NCBI GenBank assembly: GCA_003255025.1
Contig: QANY01008042.1
Coordinates: 3,088,077-3,152,076, forward strand
Direction: 5' to 3'
DNA from: Datisca glomerata
Taxonomy: Eukaryota; Streptophyta; Magnoliopsida; Cucurbitales; Datiscaceae
DNA: 64,000 nucleotides
The translations under genes were made by a program, and so were the position numbers. This document shows, piece after piece, positions 10,442 to 21,866 of the stretch. A model generated the notes under the pieces. That model was given only the letters and a program-made list of their open reading frames with translations. It made no database searches and was not told the origin of the DNA. The stretch's first letter is position 1. Each line of letters begins with the position of its first letter.

Positions 10442-13021
10442 TTAAATGCTTCTACCATCCGTCATGCCAATCATTTTCTTGCATTTGTCGAGAAGTACTT
10501 TCGGTAGGGGTTTTGTGAAGATATCCGTAACTTGATCCTGACTTGCCACATGCACCAATTCCACAATTCCTTCCTTCACATGATTTCGGATAAAGTGAAA
10601 ATGATTGTCAATGTGTTTGCTTCTTTCATGGTTCACTGGATTCTTTGCCAACTCAATTGCTGATTTGTTGTCAACTTGAATCACGGTTGCAGCTAGTTGC
10701 TTTAGCTCCATCTTGCTCAACAAATTTCTAAGCCATATCGCATGACATACACACCAAGATGCTGCCACATATTCAGCTTCACACGTCGAGAGCGTCACGA
10801 TCGGTTGCTTCTTTGAAAGCCAAGTAAATGCAGTATCTCCCATAAAGAACACATATCCTGATGTACTTTTTCGATCGTCTATGTCTCTACAACAATCGCT
10901 GTCGGAGTAGCCAACCAACTTGTAATCTTCTGCTTTCGAGTAGAATAACCCGAGTGACACCGTTCCTTGGATGTACCGTAGGATTCGCTTCACCGCCTTC
11001 CAACGTGAATAAATCGGCTCCTCCATGAACCGACTTATAATACCGACACTTAATGAAAGATTCGGCCTTGTGCATGTGAGATAGCAAAGGCTTCCTACCA
11101 AACTCCGGTATCTACTCGCATCGACACATTCTCCTCCATCGAACTTCGAGAGTTTTGCACCCGGTTTCATTGGTGTTGATACCGGGTTGCAATTTGCCAT
11201 CTTGTACTTCTTCAAAATCTCTTTTTCATATGTCTCCTGTGATACAAAAATACATGTCTCTACTTGTCTAACCTCCAAACCAAGGAAAAACTTCATCAAG
11301 CCCAAATCTGTCATCTCAAATTCCCGTGTCATTGTACCCTTAAACTCTTCTATCATCTCATCATTGTTTCCCATAAAAATGAGGTCATCGACATAAAGAG
11401 CAACAAATAACACGTTACCTCCATTCTTCTTTGCGTAAAGGGCATGCTCGTAGGGACATTGCTTGAACCCGTTCTCCTTGAAATATGTATCGATACGTGT
11501 ATTCCATGCCCGCGGTGCTTGCTTCAACCCGTAAAGCGCCTTCTTCAATTTTAGCACCTTCTTCTCTTCTCCGATTTTCATGAACCCGGGTGGTTGTTCG
11601 ATGTAGACATCTTCTTCGAGCACACCATTCAAGAATGCCGACTTGACATCCATTTGAAATATTTGCCATTTGAATTGAGCAGCTTGTGAAATGAGTAATC
11701 GGATTGTCTCCATTCTTGCAACAGGAGCAAACACCTCGTCATAGTCAATTCCTATCTTTTGCTTGTATCCCTTCGCAACAAGTCTCGCCTTGTACCGTTC
11801 TATCTCACCTTGAGCATTCATCTTTTTCTTGAACACCCACTTCACACCAATAGGCTGACTGCCTTTCGGCAATTCTGCTAGCTCCCATGTGTTGTTGCGG
11901 TCAATCGCCTTAATCTCCTCGTTCATGGCAGTTTGCCACTTCTTGTCTCGCACCGCCTCTTCAAAGCTGATATTTTCAGCATCTGCCAAAAGACATACAA
12001 GGTGTACCTCATTTGTCGCATCATACAAATCTTGCAAACTTCGCATTTTTGGTTGTTGTGGTTCATCTTCATCATCGGTAGTTTCAGAGTTTGTTGGTAT
12101 ACTTGTTGGTGCAATGACTGATGATTCTCCAACGTCGATGATAACCTCCGTCGAATTGTTCCAGTCCCACTCGCTTGCTTCATTTACTCGCACATCACGA
12201 CTCACCATCACCTTCTTGCTTATCGGGTCGAGTAGCTTGTACCCTTTTGTCTTCTCATCATACCCAATAAAAATATACCTTTTGCTTTTGTCTTCGAGCT
12301 TCATTCTTCGTTGATCCGGTACGTGTGCATAAGCCACACTACCGAATACTTTGAGATGAGAAACTGTCGGCTTTTGTCCGCTCCATGCCTCTTGTGGTGT
12401 TTGATCATCTAACTTCACATGTGGACATCGATTTTGTACATAGATGGAACATTGCACGGCTTCTGCCCAGAATTCCTTCGGCATCTTCTTGCTCTTGAGC
12501 ATTGATCGAACCATGTCGAGAATAGTCCGGTTCTTCCTCTCGGCCACACCGTTTTGTTGAGGAGAGTATGGTGCGGTTAGAAATCTCCTTATGCCTTGCT
12601 CCTCGCAATACTCCATGAAAGCCGTCGAAGTATACTCGCCACCTCTATCGGATCGTACGGCTTTGATGTGTCTACCAGCTGCCTTCTCCACCATCACTTT
12701 GAACTTTTTGAACACCTCGAATGCCTCGGATTTTTCTTTCAGAAAATAAACCCAAGTTTTCCGTGAGAAATCATCGATAAAGGTAATGAAGTACCTTTTA
12801 CCACTGAAAGATTCAGGGGCGATTGGGCCACATATGTCGGTATGAATCAACTCGAGAGTATGTTTAGCTCGATATTCTGCCTTCTTTTGAAACGAGGTTC
12901 TCGCTTGCTTGCCAAGCACACATTCTTCACAAATTTTGCCCTCATAGTCCATGTCCGGCAGCCCGTGCACCATGTTCTTCTTTGCTAACTCTTTTAGACC
13001 ACCTTTGATGTAGGTGACCAA
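10442..13021 (-). pseudogene. Young copia pol: integrase, reverse transcriptase, RNase H
   Basis: An uninterrupted 859-codon frame follows the frameshift. The integrase core has HTDICGP, VRSDRGGEY and NGVAERKNRT, which supply the D,D,E triad. The reverse transcriptase shows FQMDVKSAFLNG and the catalytic YVDD (ALYVDDLIFMG). RNase H shows VGYSDSDCCRDIDDRKSTSG, STCEAEYVAA and a C-terminal HIDNHFHFIRNHV...TDIFTKPL block. All key catalytic residues are present, so this half looks intact. It lacks its own start because it is normally translated as part of the gag-pol polyprotein, and the upstream frameshift uncouples it. I therefore class it as a pseudogene that has decayed very little. Confidence 0.92.
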
Positions 13022-14414
13022 AGCGGAGATGCCACAGCGACGCCTTGTCTTCTACGTTGACTTGCAAACACTTTTGTCGCACGCTTCTCAAATTCAGTTT
13101 GTACATCCGATTTCTTCCCATCTCGACTAGAGCAACCAGACGCCCTTGCTTGTCCTTCAAGTGTAGTACTCGGTCTTTTAAAAGTATCGAGTAACCTTTC
13201 TCCGTGAGTTGCCCCATACTCAAAATGTTGGTCTTGAGGTCTGGTACGTAATAAACATCTTGGATTGACCTATTAAGCCATCCTTTTGTAAGTAACAAAC
13301 TGTACCTCAGCCTTTGACCCCACATATGGTTGCTTGCCCCCGAGTCGAGGTACCACAGAGTGTCATTGTTGATGTTGACTTCATTTTGAGCCATCAAGAG
13401 AAGGCCTTCATTTTCGTCTTCCAAGACTAGGTTGGTTGTTTCTTCCACCTTTTTATCGGCTCGACAATCTTTTGCAAAATGCCTCACGTTACCACAATTA
13501 TAACATTTGTCGGAGTTGCAATCCTTCGCATAGTGACCATACTTGTAACACTTGTAGCACTCGATGCTGGAATAGTTCAATCGGCCGCCTCTTCCTCGAC
13601 CGCGTCCTCTTCCACGCCAATTTGCTTGGCTCGACTGTCCCTTCTCCTTATAGCACCTCTCATGACTGCTGCCTTGACCACCGCGACCATTTTCACGACT
13701 TCCACGACCACGCCCTCTACCTCGAAAATTTTGAGAATATAATACCTTTTCGTCTTTGATTGACGCCTTGGTTTGAAGTGCTTGCTCGAGTGTCTCCTCC
13801 TTTTTTTTCTTCTTACGTTGTTCGTGTGCCTCAAGAGAACCGGCAAGCTCGTCGACTGTAAGCGTCGCAAGGTCCTTTGATTCTTCTACTGCGCACACAA
13901 CATTCTCAAAATTGTCAGTTAATGATCTCAAAATCTTTTCCACAACTCGCACATCGGTTAACGCTTCACCATTACGAATGAGTTGGTTCACCACGGCTTG
14001 TACACACGTGATGTAGTCAGATACACTTTCTGACTCCTTCATCTTCATGCTCTCCAACTCGCCACGAAGAGTTTGGAGACGCACTTGCTTGACTCGGTCG
14101 GCTCCTTTGAACACTTTTGCTAAAATGTTCCACGCTTCTTTTGAAGTAGTTGCACCGGCAATCTTCTCAAAGCCCGACTCATCAACGGCTCGGAACAACA
14201 TGTATAACGCCGTCTTATCCTTCGCTCGCGCCTCTTTCAACGCCTTGTTTTGAGCCGCCGTATATCCCGTGGTATTTGTTGGTTCTTTGAAACCTTCTTC
14301 GACCACCTCTCATGCATCTTAAGAGTCGAGAAGAGCTTTCATTTGAATACTCCAGATCTCGTAGTTCGCCTTCGTTAGTCGTGGTAGCGGCATTTGACCC
14401 GTCACATATTCCAT
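12942..14414 (-). pseudogene. Young copia gag, protease and start of integrase, interrupted
   Basis: The natural start is the ATG at 14414, next to the primer-binding site. Two in-frame stops follow at 14321-14319 (TAA) and 14312-14310 (TGA); from 14306 the frame stays open for 454 codons. In order it holds the gag domain (LTRGELESMKMKESESVSDY-like UBN2 signature), an Arg/Gly-rich basic region, two CCHC knuckles (CYKCYKYGHYAKDC and CYNCGNVRHFAKDC), a protease motif (LDSGASNHMWG) and the first part of the integrase zinc domain (LWHLRFGHL). Just after that His motif, near 13025-13035, the frame is lost and pol continues in another frame, consistent with a 1-bp deletion. The protein would package RNA and process the polyprotein; this copy should not make a full product. 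Confidence 0.9.
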
Positions 14415-14428
14415 TGGCTCTGATACCA
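14411..14428 (-). other. Primer-binding site of the young copia element
   Basis: The minus-strand sequence TGGTATCAGAGCCAATGG matches the initiator tRNA-Met 3' end and lies three bases inside the 5' LTR. The ATG of gag (14414-14412) overlaps the end of this site. Confidence 0.9.
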
Positions 14429-14431
14429 ATT

Positions 14432-14726
14432 TGTAAACTAAAAACTCACTAGTAAACTAAAAACTCACTTGAAATATTTAACTTTTGTATTCCTCTAAGT
14501 TGTGTTTTCCAATGAACTCAACAAGGCTTTTATATAGACTCTACTCTTGCCAAAAAAACTGAAAAATAATTAAATCTATCACCCATTGGCCTTTCATCTA
14601 CAAACCTTTCATCTACAAAGACTCTTGACCTTTTATGATTCCACTAACTTCTAAATCGTAACTTCTAAATTGTAACTTCTAATTGAAAAAACCCACTAAA
14701 ACATAACATTTAATGTTTATTCAACA
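14432..14726 (-). repeat. 5' LTR of the young copia element
   Basis: It matches 10131-10425 over the full 295 bp, with about 8 substitutions and no length change. In element orientation it is the promoter-bearing LTR. Confidence 0.95.
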
Positions 14727-14731
14727 AAATA

Positions 14732-16283
14732 TGTTCAAGGATTGGTCACTCAGTCTATCATTACTATAATTGGTTTGCTTCAGACTATTAGCAACCAGAT
14801 TCCTTTTAGCAATTTGCTAATCAGATTGGTAATCAAAGTTCTAATGTTAAAGCTCCTGCATTTGTTGCTACTTTAGATGCAAATAACTCAGAAGATGATT
14901 CTTGATACATTGATAGCGGTGCTACAAACCACATCACCTCATATATGTCCAATATTTCCATGAAATTAGAATACAAAGGTAAGGGTAAGCTGCAAGTTAA
15001 AATGGTGGGTCCCTTGATATAACTCATATTGGTACCTCAAAAATAAAAACCAATTACATTTCTCTATCTTTAAACCAGAATCTTTGTATTCCCTTCATTA
15101 CCAAAAACTTGTTGAGTGTTTCACAATCAAATACATATAACTCAGTATAGTAGAATTTGACTCTTATTATTGTTTTGTTAAGGATAAGAATTCGAGGAAG
15201 GTACTTCTGCAAGGCATACTTAAATATGACTTGTATCATTTCAAACTTCCAAAGAATCCCTCAAGACTACATTCAATTGCTTCTTCTGTTTACCTGTCAA
15301 TTTACAAAGTTGCTTCTACTATTATAAAGGTCATTAACTGTGTGTCAACAAGTCAAGAACTGAATTACTCTAAGAAAATTGGTTTGTCTTCATGTTTTTA
15401 GACAAATAAACAAATTAGTTGTATTGATAACATAGTTACTTAGCATAAGAGATTAGGTCATCATTCTATTTCGTGCTCAAACATGTTCTGAATGATGTAA
15501 ACTTGTCCTACAAATCAGTAAGTGAGAATTTTGGTGATGCATGCCAATTTGGTAAACTTCACCAAAGTGTATTTTCATCTTTTTACGTTCTGCAACTACA
15601 GCTTTTAACTTAATTCATGCTGATAGTCGGGGTCTTTCATCAACTCTTTGGTTATAAATAAAATCTTAGTATAATGCATGATTACTCAAGATACACATGA
15701 ATTTTTCAATTGAAACTTAAATAATAAACCAAAACTTTCTTTCTCCAATTTTTAATCTTTGTTGAAAGATAATTTGAAACTAAATTTACATGTGTGCATA
15801 CAGATTTTGGTGGTGACTTTAGAAGTTTACTACCATTGTTCAAAGAGAGCGGCATAGCCTTTAGATGCCCTTGCTGACATACTCCTCAGCAAAATGGTAG
15901 GATAGAGAGAGAGCATAAACACATAGAGCAAGTAGGTCTTACCTTACATTCTCAAGCAAACATGCAACTAAAATATTGGTGGCATTCTTTTCATACTGTT
16001 GTTTTTCTCATAAACAGGTTACCTACACCCGTTCTTTGTAACCAAACTCCTTTATACGGTCAAAAGCTAAATTTGTTATTTTTTAAAATATTTGGCTGCT
16101 CTTGCTTTCTCTATATCAAACTTTACAACACAAATAAGTTTCAATTTCATACCAAAAAAATGTATTTTTCTTGGTTATAGTAATCCTCACAAACGGTTTT
16201 AGATGTATTAAACCTAAAACTGAAAAAAATTTTACTGTCATAAGTATCATTTTTAATGAGTCTGAATTACCTTATGCATCATT
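14732..16283 (+). pseudogene. Old copia: gag end, protease and integrase remnants
   Basis: The sequence resumes inside the zinc knuckle interrupted at 10130 (CS.IGHS then Tyr-rich). A protease motif DSGATNH is encoded at 14912-14932, followed by a SYMSNISMKLEYKGKGKL-like segment. Integrase traces follow: FGDACQFGKLHQ around 15530-15560, HTDFGGDFRSLLP near 15800, PQQNGRIE about 15890, and WWHSFHTVVFLINRLPTPVL at 15980-16040. Stops and frameshifts occur throughout. Confidence 0.75.
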
Positions 16284-16288
16284 AATCT

Positions 16289-18052
16289 TGTCGCAACGTG
16301 CGTGCGACGCGGAGCGACGATTAAAAAATTTATTTTTTTAAAGGAAAAAGAAATTTGGAGTCGCCACCAATCATTTTAGGGTGTGATTGGTCACCCAATT
16401 TTAAGATGAAAATTTTTTGTCTACGAAAACTCAAAGTTGGTTTGGGAGTCGTTTATGTGTGTGGGGAATGTATTAGCACCCCACAACACCCATTATAAAA
16501 TGGTTACCAAATTTAATCAAATGCTATCCAGTTTTTTTATTTTAAGGCAAAGGTTAAAGAGATTCATTTATGAATGTCACATTTGATGCATTTTCTATCA
16601 TAGAAATGAACAAAATAAATTACTTTTAATGGGTGGTTCAAAGATCATTGAAAAATTATTTTTTGTATTCTCATATTTTTTTAAATCAAAACATTATTAG
16701 AGTTATTCTCGGTATCCCAAAAATAACTCCTCACCTCAGTAGTTCGAGAAGTTTGGTATCCCAAAAATCTCAAAGTCCATCGTCGGCTTTGTTTAGTGAA
16801 AACTAAATAATAGAAGTAACAAAATCTAAATCTAATTATTAAAATTATAATCCACACATACATGAACATTAATTATAATAATAAGGGAATAATGCAAGAA
16901 TCGCATTATAAGCATGACGATGCAAGAATGCTAAATAAATAAATATGTAAAGGAAATAAATGTTAATAATTACAACAAAAGGGAAGTAAAAGAATAGAGA
17001 TAAGTTATAGGATGTCAAATTATAGAAAACATAAAATGTTGAGATTATATAAAACATGCAAAAAAANNNNNNNNNNNNNNNNNNNNNNNNNNNNNNNNNN
17101 NNNNNNNNNNNNNNNNNTTTTTCTTTCCTTCCCTCATTAGTCATTGCTAATCAAATAGTAAAGGGGATGATCATGGATGATAATTAGTTCAAACAAGTGT
17201 CACAAAATGATGAACATGATAATTTAAAAAAGAAAAGACTTTGTAGGAAAATTGAAAATTTCACAACTTAGATATTTGCATAATCTTGTATAAAAGTTTT
17301 ACTCTATATTTTATGCATCGTTATGTGTGAGAAAATTATCCTAGGGAATCTTTGCATCAAATCTACACTTTCAACCCATTAAAAGGGTTGATTCACATTT
17401 GGTTAATTTTTTCACCCCTCAAAAGCTTTATCATCATCCTCATTAATTAAGTTGATGACAAAGACATCTCAATATCCAACTTGTAAAGAAATCATCAAAG
17501 CATGAAATTAAAATGTTAAGATTTAAATGAAGAGAAATGATAAAGAATGAACAATCCACTTATGTATAAAAAAAATATAAAAGATATCAACTATATTCAT
17601 ATGAAGAAGAGAGATGAACAAAATATATTATGAGCAAATGTACCAAACAATTAAGCTACCTTGAGAAAAAGAATGGAAGAAGATGAAGATAATAGAAATG
17701 TAGAACCTCTTCCTCTCTCTAAAATCACTTCTCTTTCTCACTCCAACCCCTCTCTTTCTCACTCAAAAAAATGACTTCCCTTTTTTTACTCCAAAGAGAG
17801 TTCCCCTTAAGTGAAGACTTCATCCCTATTTATAGACAAAATTAGAGTTTGCCTTTTTTACTTTTAATCTTTTTTTCAATTTTTATTTTTTAGTCATTTT
17901 TTTCAATTTTTACTTTTTAGTCATTGGACCATTTTTCTTATTTTAGTATTAGATTAGTTTTCAAATTATACATATAGTCTTGGATTATTATATGAGCCAA
18001 AATATAAAGCATGTATATTTCATGTTAGACCGGATAAAATACGGTATCTACA
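16289..18052 (+). mobile_element. Solo LTR of a Tat/Ogre-like Ty3-gypsy element
   Basis: The segment starts TGTCGCAACG, ends GGTATCTACA and is flanked by a perfect 5-bp duplication AATCT (16284-16288 and 18053-18057). Near its start it has GGAGTCGCCACCAAT, a motif common in LTRs of plant Tat/Ogre gypsy elements. No gag-pol lies inside, so it is a solo LTR left by LTR-LTR recombination. It contains a 51-base N run (17067-17117), so the true length is not known. It splits the pol region of the old copia element. Confidence 0.85.
17067..17117. other. Assembly gap (run of N)
   Basis: A 51-base run of N after poly-A and before poly-T/pyrimidine sequence, inside the solo LTR. Confidence 0.98.
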
Positions 18053-18057
18053 AATCT

Positions 18058-20007
18058 CTAAGTAAAAAAATGTTGGTTCCACTCAAAATTATCTTAATTC
18101 TTGGCCAATTTTTCAATTTTCATCCGTTCTTAAGTCAATCAACTGCAATGATACAAGTCCATCCACTTCTTCATCTGTAGAAGGTAACTTTCTATCTAAT
18201 TATGTTTCTGATAATTCAATTACTAATACTCCAAATTCTCAATTTTTGAATCACTCAGCTACTGCATAAACTAGTCATTCACCAAACACATAAACCTACT
18301 CAATTCCCTTAATTCAAGTTCCCTTTGTTGATTCTCCACAACTAAACCTACTGCATCTGACTGCATCATAGTAGATGCAACTCATACCCCTAACTAACCA
18401 TACAATTAACAAAACTCACAAACTCAATCTGTTTCTCATCATCCCATGATTACCAGGTTCAAAATGATACTTTTTAACCCAAAGCCGTGACCTCAAACAC
18501 TATCTCACCAATCTCAAAACCAAAAACAGTAACAACAGATTTGTCCTCCCTGAGATGGCCGAAAGCAGCTATGGTCGAAGAGTTTCAAGCCCTGTTGAGA
18601 AATAATATTTGGACTCTAGTTCATTTTAGCTCGCAATTGCATGCTGTTGATAATAATTGCGTTTACAGAGTTAATTACAAATTAGATGGTTCAGTTAGCA
18701 AGTATAAGGCAAGACTAGTTGTCAAATGACTCCAAGTTTTAGTTATTGATTACTTTGAAACATTTAGTCCTATGGTAAAGCCTTTTATCATAAGGATTAT
18801 TTTAACTCTTATTGTCACTTACAAGTGGGATATCCAACAAGTAGATGTTAACAATGCATTTTTGAATAGGGATCTGCAAGAAACTATTTATACGTATCAA
18901 CCAGCTGATTTCATAGATACCAAATATCCCTCTCACATCTGTAAATTGAATAAAGCTCTGCATGGACTTAAACAAGCTCCAAGAGCTTGGTTTGATAAAC
19001 CTAATGTTATCAAACCAAGTTAGATAACTTTCTCTTCTTTTATAAAAAAACAGTCACAAATTGTACTTCTCCTTCTAAATGTTGATGACATTTCGATAAT
19101 TGGAAGTGTTATCTCTCTCATTTACAAGGTTATTTCAGATCTTAACAGTAAGTTTGCACTTAAGACACTTGGTTGTTATTTTCTTGTCTTTGAAGTAATT
19201 AGAGACAGTTCAGACATCTACCTAACTCAGACTAGGTATGACAGACTCAAAGCCATGTTCTACTCCCATGTGCTCATCTGTTAAACTCATTAAAACTTCA
19301 TGAGTTTCCTTTGAAGACCTTACTCTATACAGAAGCACAATATGAGTATTGCGGTGCTTGACAATGACCAAACCAGATCTGTCTTTCTCACTAAAGAAAG
19401 TCAGCCAATTCCTACAGGAACCTACAACTGAAAATGAGAAGGCTTGTAAATGTATTCTAAGATACTTAAAAGGAACATCTAGTCTTGATTTACACTTCAA
19501 ACCAGCTTCTCATTGACATTGACAGGTTATACATATGCAGATTGGGCTAGCTGCATGGATGAAATGAGGTCTACCATAGGATATTGTGTTTACATAGGGG
19601 AAAACCTGATCATTTAGAGTTCCAAGAAGAAAAATATGGTTGCAAGTCCAGTGTTGAGTCAGAATATAGAGCTTTGTCTGAAGCAGCCACATAATACTTT
19701 AGTTGGAGTCCTTGTTTTTTGAATTACAGATTTCAATATCACCTTGTCATATACTCTTGTGTGATAATATCAGTGGAGGTCTTTTAGCTTCAAATCCTGA
19801 GTTTCATTCAAGGACAAAGCACATTGAAATGGATTTGCATTTCATAAGGGAGAAGATTTTATGCAAGCAGTTGACCGTACGTCATATTCTTACTGATGGA
19901 CAAAATGCTGACACTTTAACCAAGCCATTTCCTCAGCCAAAGTTTGAATTTCTGAAGGACAAGCTTCATGTCATATCATCTCCCGTCAACTTGAAAGGGA
20001 GTATTAA
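18058..20007 (+). pseudogene. Old copia: reverse transcriptase and RNase H remnants
   Basis: The host element resumes after the AATCT duplication. Translation gives reverse transcriptase blocks: MVEEFQALLRNNIWTLV and YRVNYKLDGSVSKYKARLV (18570-18720), then IQQVDVNNAFLNRDLQETIY (about 18832), LNKALHGLKQAPRAWF (18946) and a VDDISIIGS catalytic loop (19082). RNase H parts follow near 19530-19990, ending HFIREKILCKQLTVRHIL and QNADTLTKPFPQPKFEFL. Stops at 18727-18729 and 19021-19023, among others, break the frame. Confidence 0.85.
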
Positions 20008-20255
20008 TGAAGATAGCAATGCTATCACTTAGTAGTAGAACCTCATCTTATCTTTGTAAACTGTTTTGTATTGGTTAATATTGTTTGTATCAGTTAAAGT
20101 TATTAACAGTTTGTAAGTTGTTAGCTTTAGTTAGAAAATCGTTAATTGTTACTTATAGTTACTGATATGTTAGTCTTTATTGTCTACATATAGTCTTGTA
20201 CTATTTACAAGTTAATTTTGATGAAAGAGCAGATTTTCTCAATTATCTCTCTGAT
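20008..20255 (+). repeat. 3' LTR of the old copia element
   Basis: It starts TGAAGATAGC after the polypurine-like tract and aligns with 4509-4755. Roughly 15% divergence between the two LTRs implies a much older insertion than the inner copia element. Confidence 0.8.
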
Positions 20256-21830
20256 ATGGTACAAGTTTTCTTCTGTTCGACGAAAAATGAGATAGCCACG
20301 TTGTATCTAGGCTATTCATTTGCTTTTGAACAGCCAAGATATACTTCACAAAGTTGAAAAAATAAATTTTTTTTTTCACTTTTAGTCACTCAAACTTGAG
20401 CCTTAGATGAGCCGTCTAAAATCAAATGAGCAGCCCAAATATGACATAACTGGAGGTAATCCAATTCATTGTTGAAGTTGTTTTATTTTTTGCATGATAA
20501 TTGATGTGTATACTGAAAATATGACTATCATAGAACTTATAATAAAAAGTGCTTTTTGACATACATGACTATCATAGAACTTATAATGACTATCATAGAA
20601 TTTATAATAAAAAGTGACTCACAAATTTAATAGTATGTAAAAAATATCATTTTTAAGTTATGAAATTTTAAGTTAGTTATGAACTTCTTGTCACTTTTAT
20701 TTTTTTCTTATGTTTGTGTATAGTATTTTTTAACTTTCCTTAAATAATTTTCTTTAAAATACATTACACCTAAAAAATCCTACTTTTAATTACTTTGTAT
20801 GTCGCCTATTTTAAGTTAGTTATGAACTTCTTGTCACTTTTATTTTTTTCTTATGTTTGTGTATAGTATTTTTTAACTTTCCTTAAATAATTTTCTTTAA
20901 AATACATTACACCTAAAAAATCCTACTTTTAATTACTTTGTATGTCGCCTTCTCTCTCTCTCCCCCCATCTATCTCTCTATCTCTCTTTTGATATCTCCA
21001 TTTCTGTTTTATTTTCTTGTGAAAAATAAAAAAAATAGAATGAGATATCCTCACGCTCTTTTCTCATCCAATTGCATATCTTGACATATAATTTACTTGT
21101 CATTAATAAAATCCTTACTTACTGTTATACTACATTCTAATGTAATCTCCTACCTTTATTGGACGACGGTCAAAAGATAGACATTATCTTCAACTTTATA
21201 GTCAATCATCTTTGTAGATGGCATAAAAAAATAAATTAGAACGACCACTTGCTAAGTAAATACTTTGGTAAACAATATATTTACATGTTTTAAATTGTGA
21301 AAAATAACTTATAAAATAAACCAAAAACATAATAAATTTGGACAAATTGTTTTAAGTAAGTTGAACAAGTTCGAATAAAATTTGAGAAAATACCATAAAA
21401 AAACATAAAAAAAAATAAAAATGATGAGAAGTTACTCTTGGTGGTTACAAAACAAATGAAAAAGTAAAATAGTAAATGCATAACTAATTTAAACTTTCGT
21501 AACTTAAAAATTATCATTTTTACATATATAATATATACGTATGAAAAACCATTATTACATATAAACTAATAAAAAATGTCATCTACTATAATTTCTCAAT
21601 ATTAAAATATAAGTACATAAACCCAAACTCCTCCACGAGTCACATTTTCAGTGTATCCAATAACAAAATCGTGTACGGAAAAAAACCAAGAAACATAAAT
21701 TAATAAAGAACATATAACACATTAATAAAGACAAGGAAAATCATTCCCTCATAAAAGTAAAAAACAAAGGAAAAATTATAACCTTGGGTGCTCTGCATAT
21801 TAAATATAATGATGATGATGATAAAAACAG
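20256..21830. other. Intergenic AT-rich DNA downstream of the kinase gene
   Basis: No gene is supported. The segment holds a three-copy short repeat of GACTATCATAGAA.TTATAAT between about 20522 and 20610, and the 143-bp tandem duplication listed separately. A pyrimidine-rich CTCTCT tract follows at 20951-20995. Confidence 0.55.
20666..20950. repeat. 143-bp tandem duplication
   Basis: Two adjacent copies (20666-20808 and 20809-20950) both begin TTTTAAGTTAGTTATGAAC and end TATGTCGCCT. They look identical by eye apart from a base at the junction. That points to a recent duplication or an assembly duplication. Confidence 0.9.
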
Positions 21831-21860
21831 TCAATTCGTACATAAAGAGCTAAAACCAGC

Positions 21861-21866
21861 TTTATT
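21861..21866 (-). terminator. Candidate polyadenylation signal of the Raf-like kinase
   Basis: AATAAA on the minus strand, about 600 bp past the kinase stop codon. The length of the 3' UTR is not established; other AT-rich signals lie between. Confidence 0.35.

Larger units (their letters stand above)
10131..14726 (-). mobile_element. Young Ty1-copia retrotransposon nested in old gag
   Basis: The element is bounded by two 295-bp LTRs (10131-10425 and 14432-14726) that differ at about 8 positions by my count (about 97% identical). It is flanked by a perfect 5-bp target duplication AAATA (10126-10130 and 14727-14731). It is on the minus strand relative to its host element. The primer-binding site is 14411-14428, and the polypurine tract lies next to the LTR near 10426-10440. 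Gag-pol is nearly full length but carries two early stops and one frameshift, so it is probably not autonomous. Confidence 0.95.
4509..20255 (+). mobile_element. Old Ty1-copia retrotransposon split by three later insertions
   Basis: Similar terminal sequences begin TGAAGATA at 4509 and 20008 and run about 245 bp, with roughly 85% identity by eye. A primer-binding site matching initiator tRNA-Met (TGGTATCAGAG) starts at 4756, and a polypurine-like GAAAGGGAG precedes the 3' LTR. The internal coding order is gag (9218-10130 plus 14732 onward), protease (near 14912), integrase (about 15440-16280), reverse transcriptase and RNase H (about 18490-19990), all on the plus strand and all full of stops and frameshifts. 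Removing the CACTA element, the inner copia element and the solo LTR brings it to about 5 kb, the usual copia size. I could not find its own target duplication. Confidence 0.85.

Noticed and set aside
11889..14253. Plus-strand and alternate minus-strand frames of 60-141 codons
   Set aside because: Shadows of the young copia gag-pol; none has family motifs.
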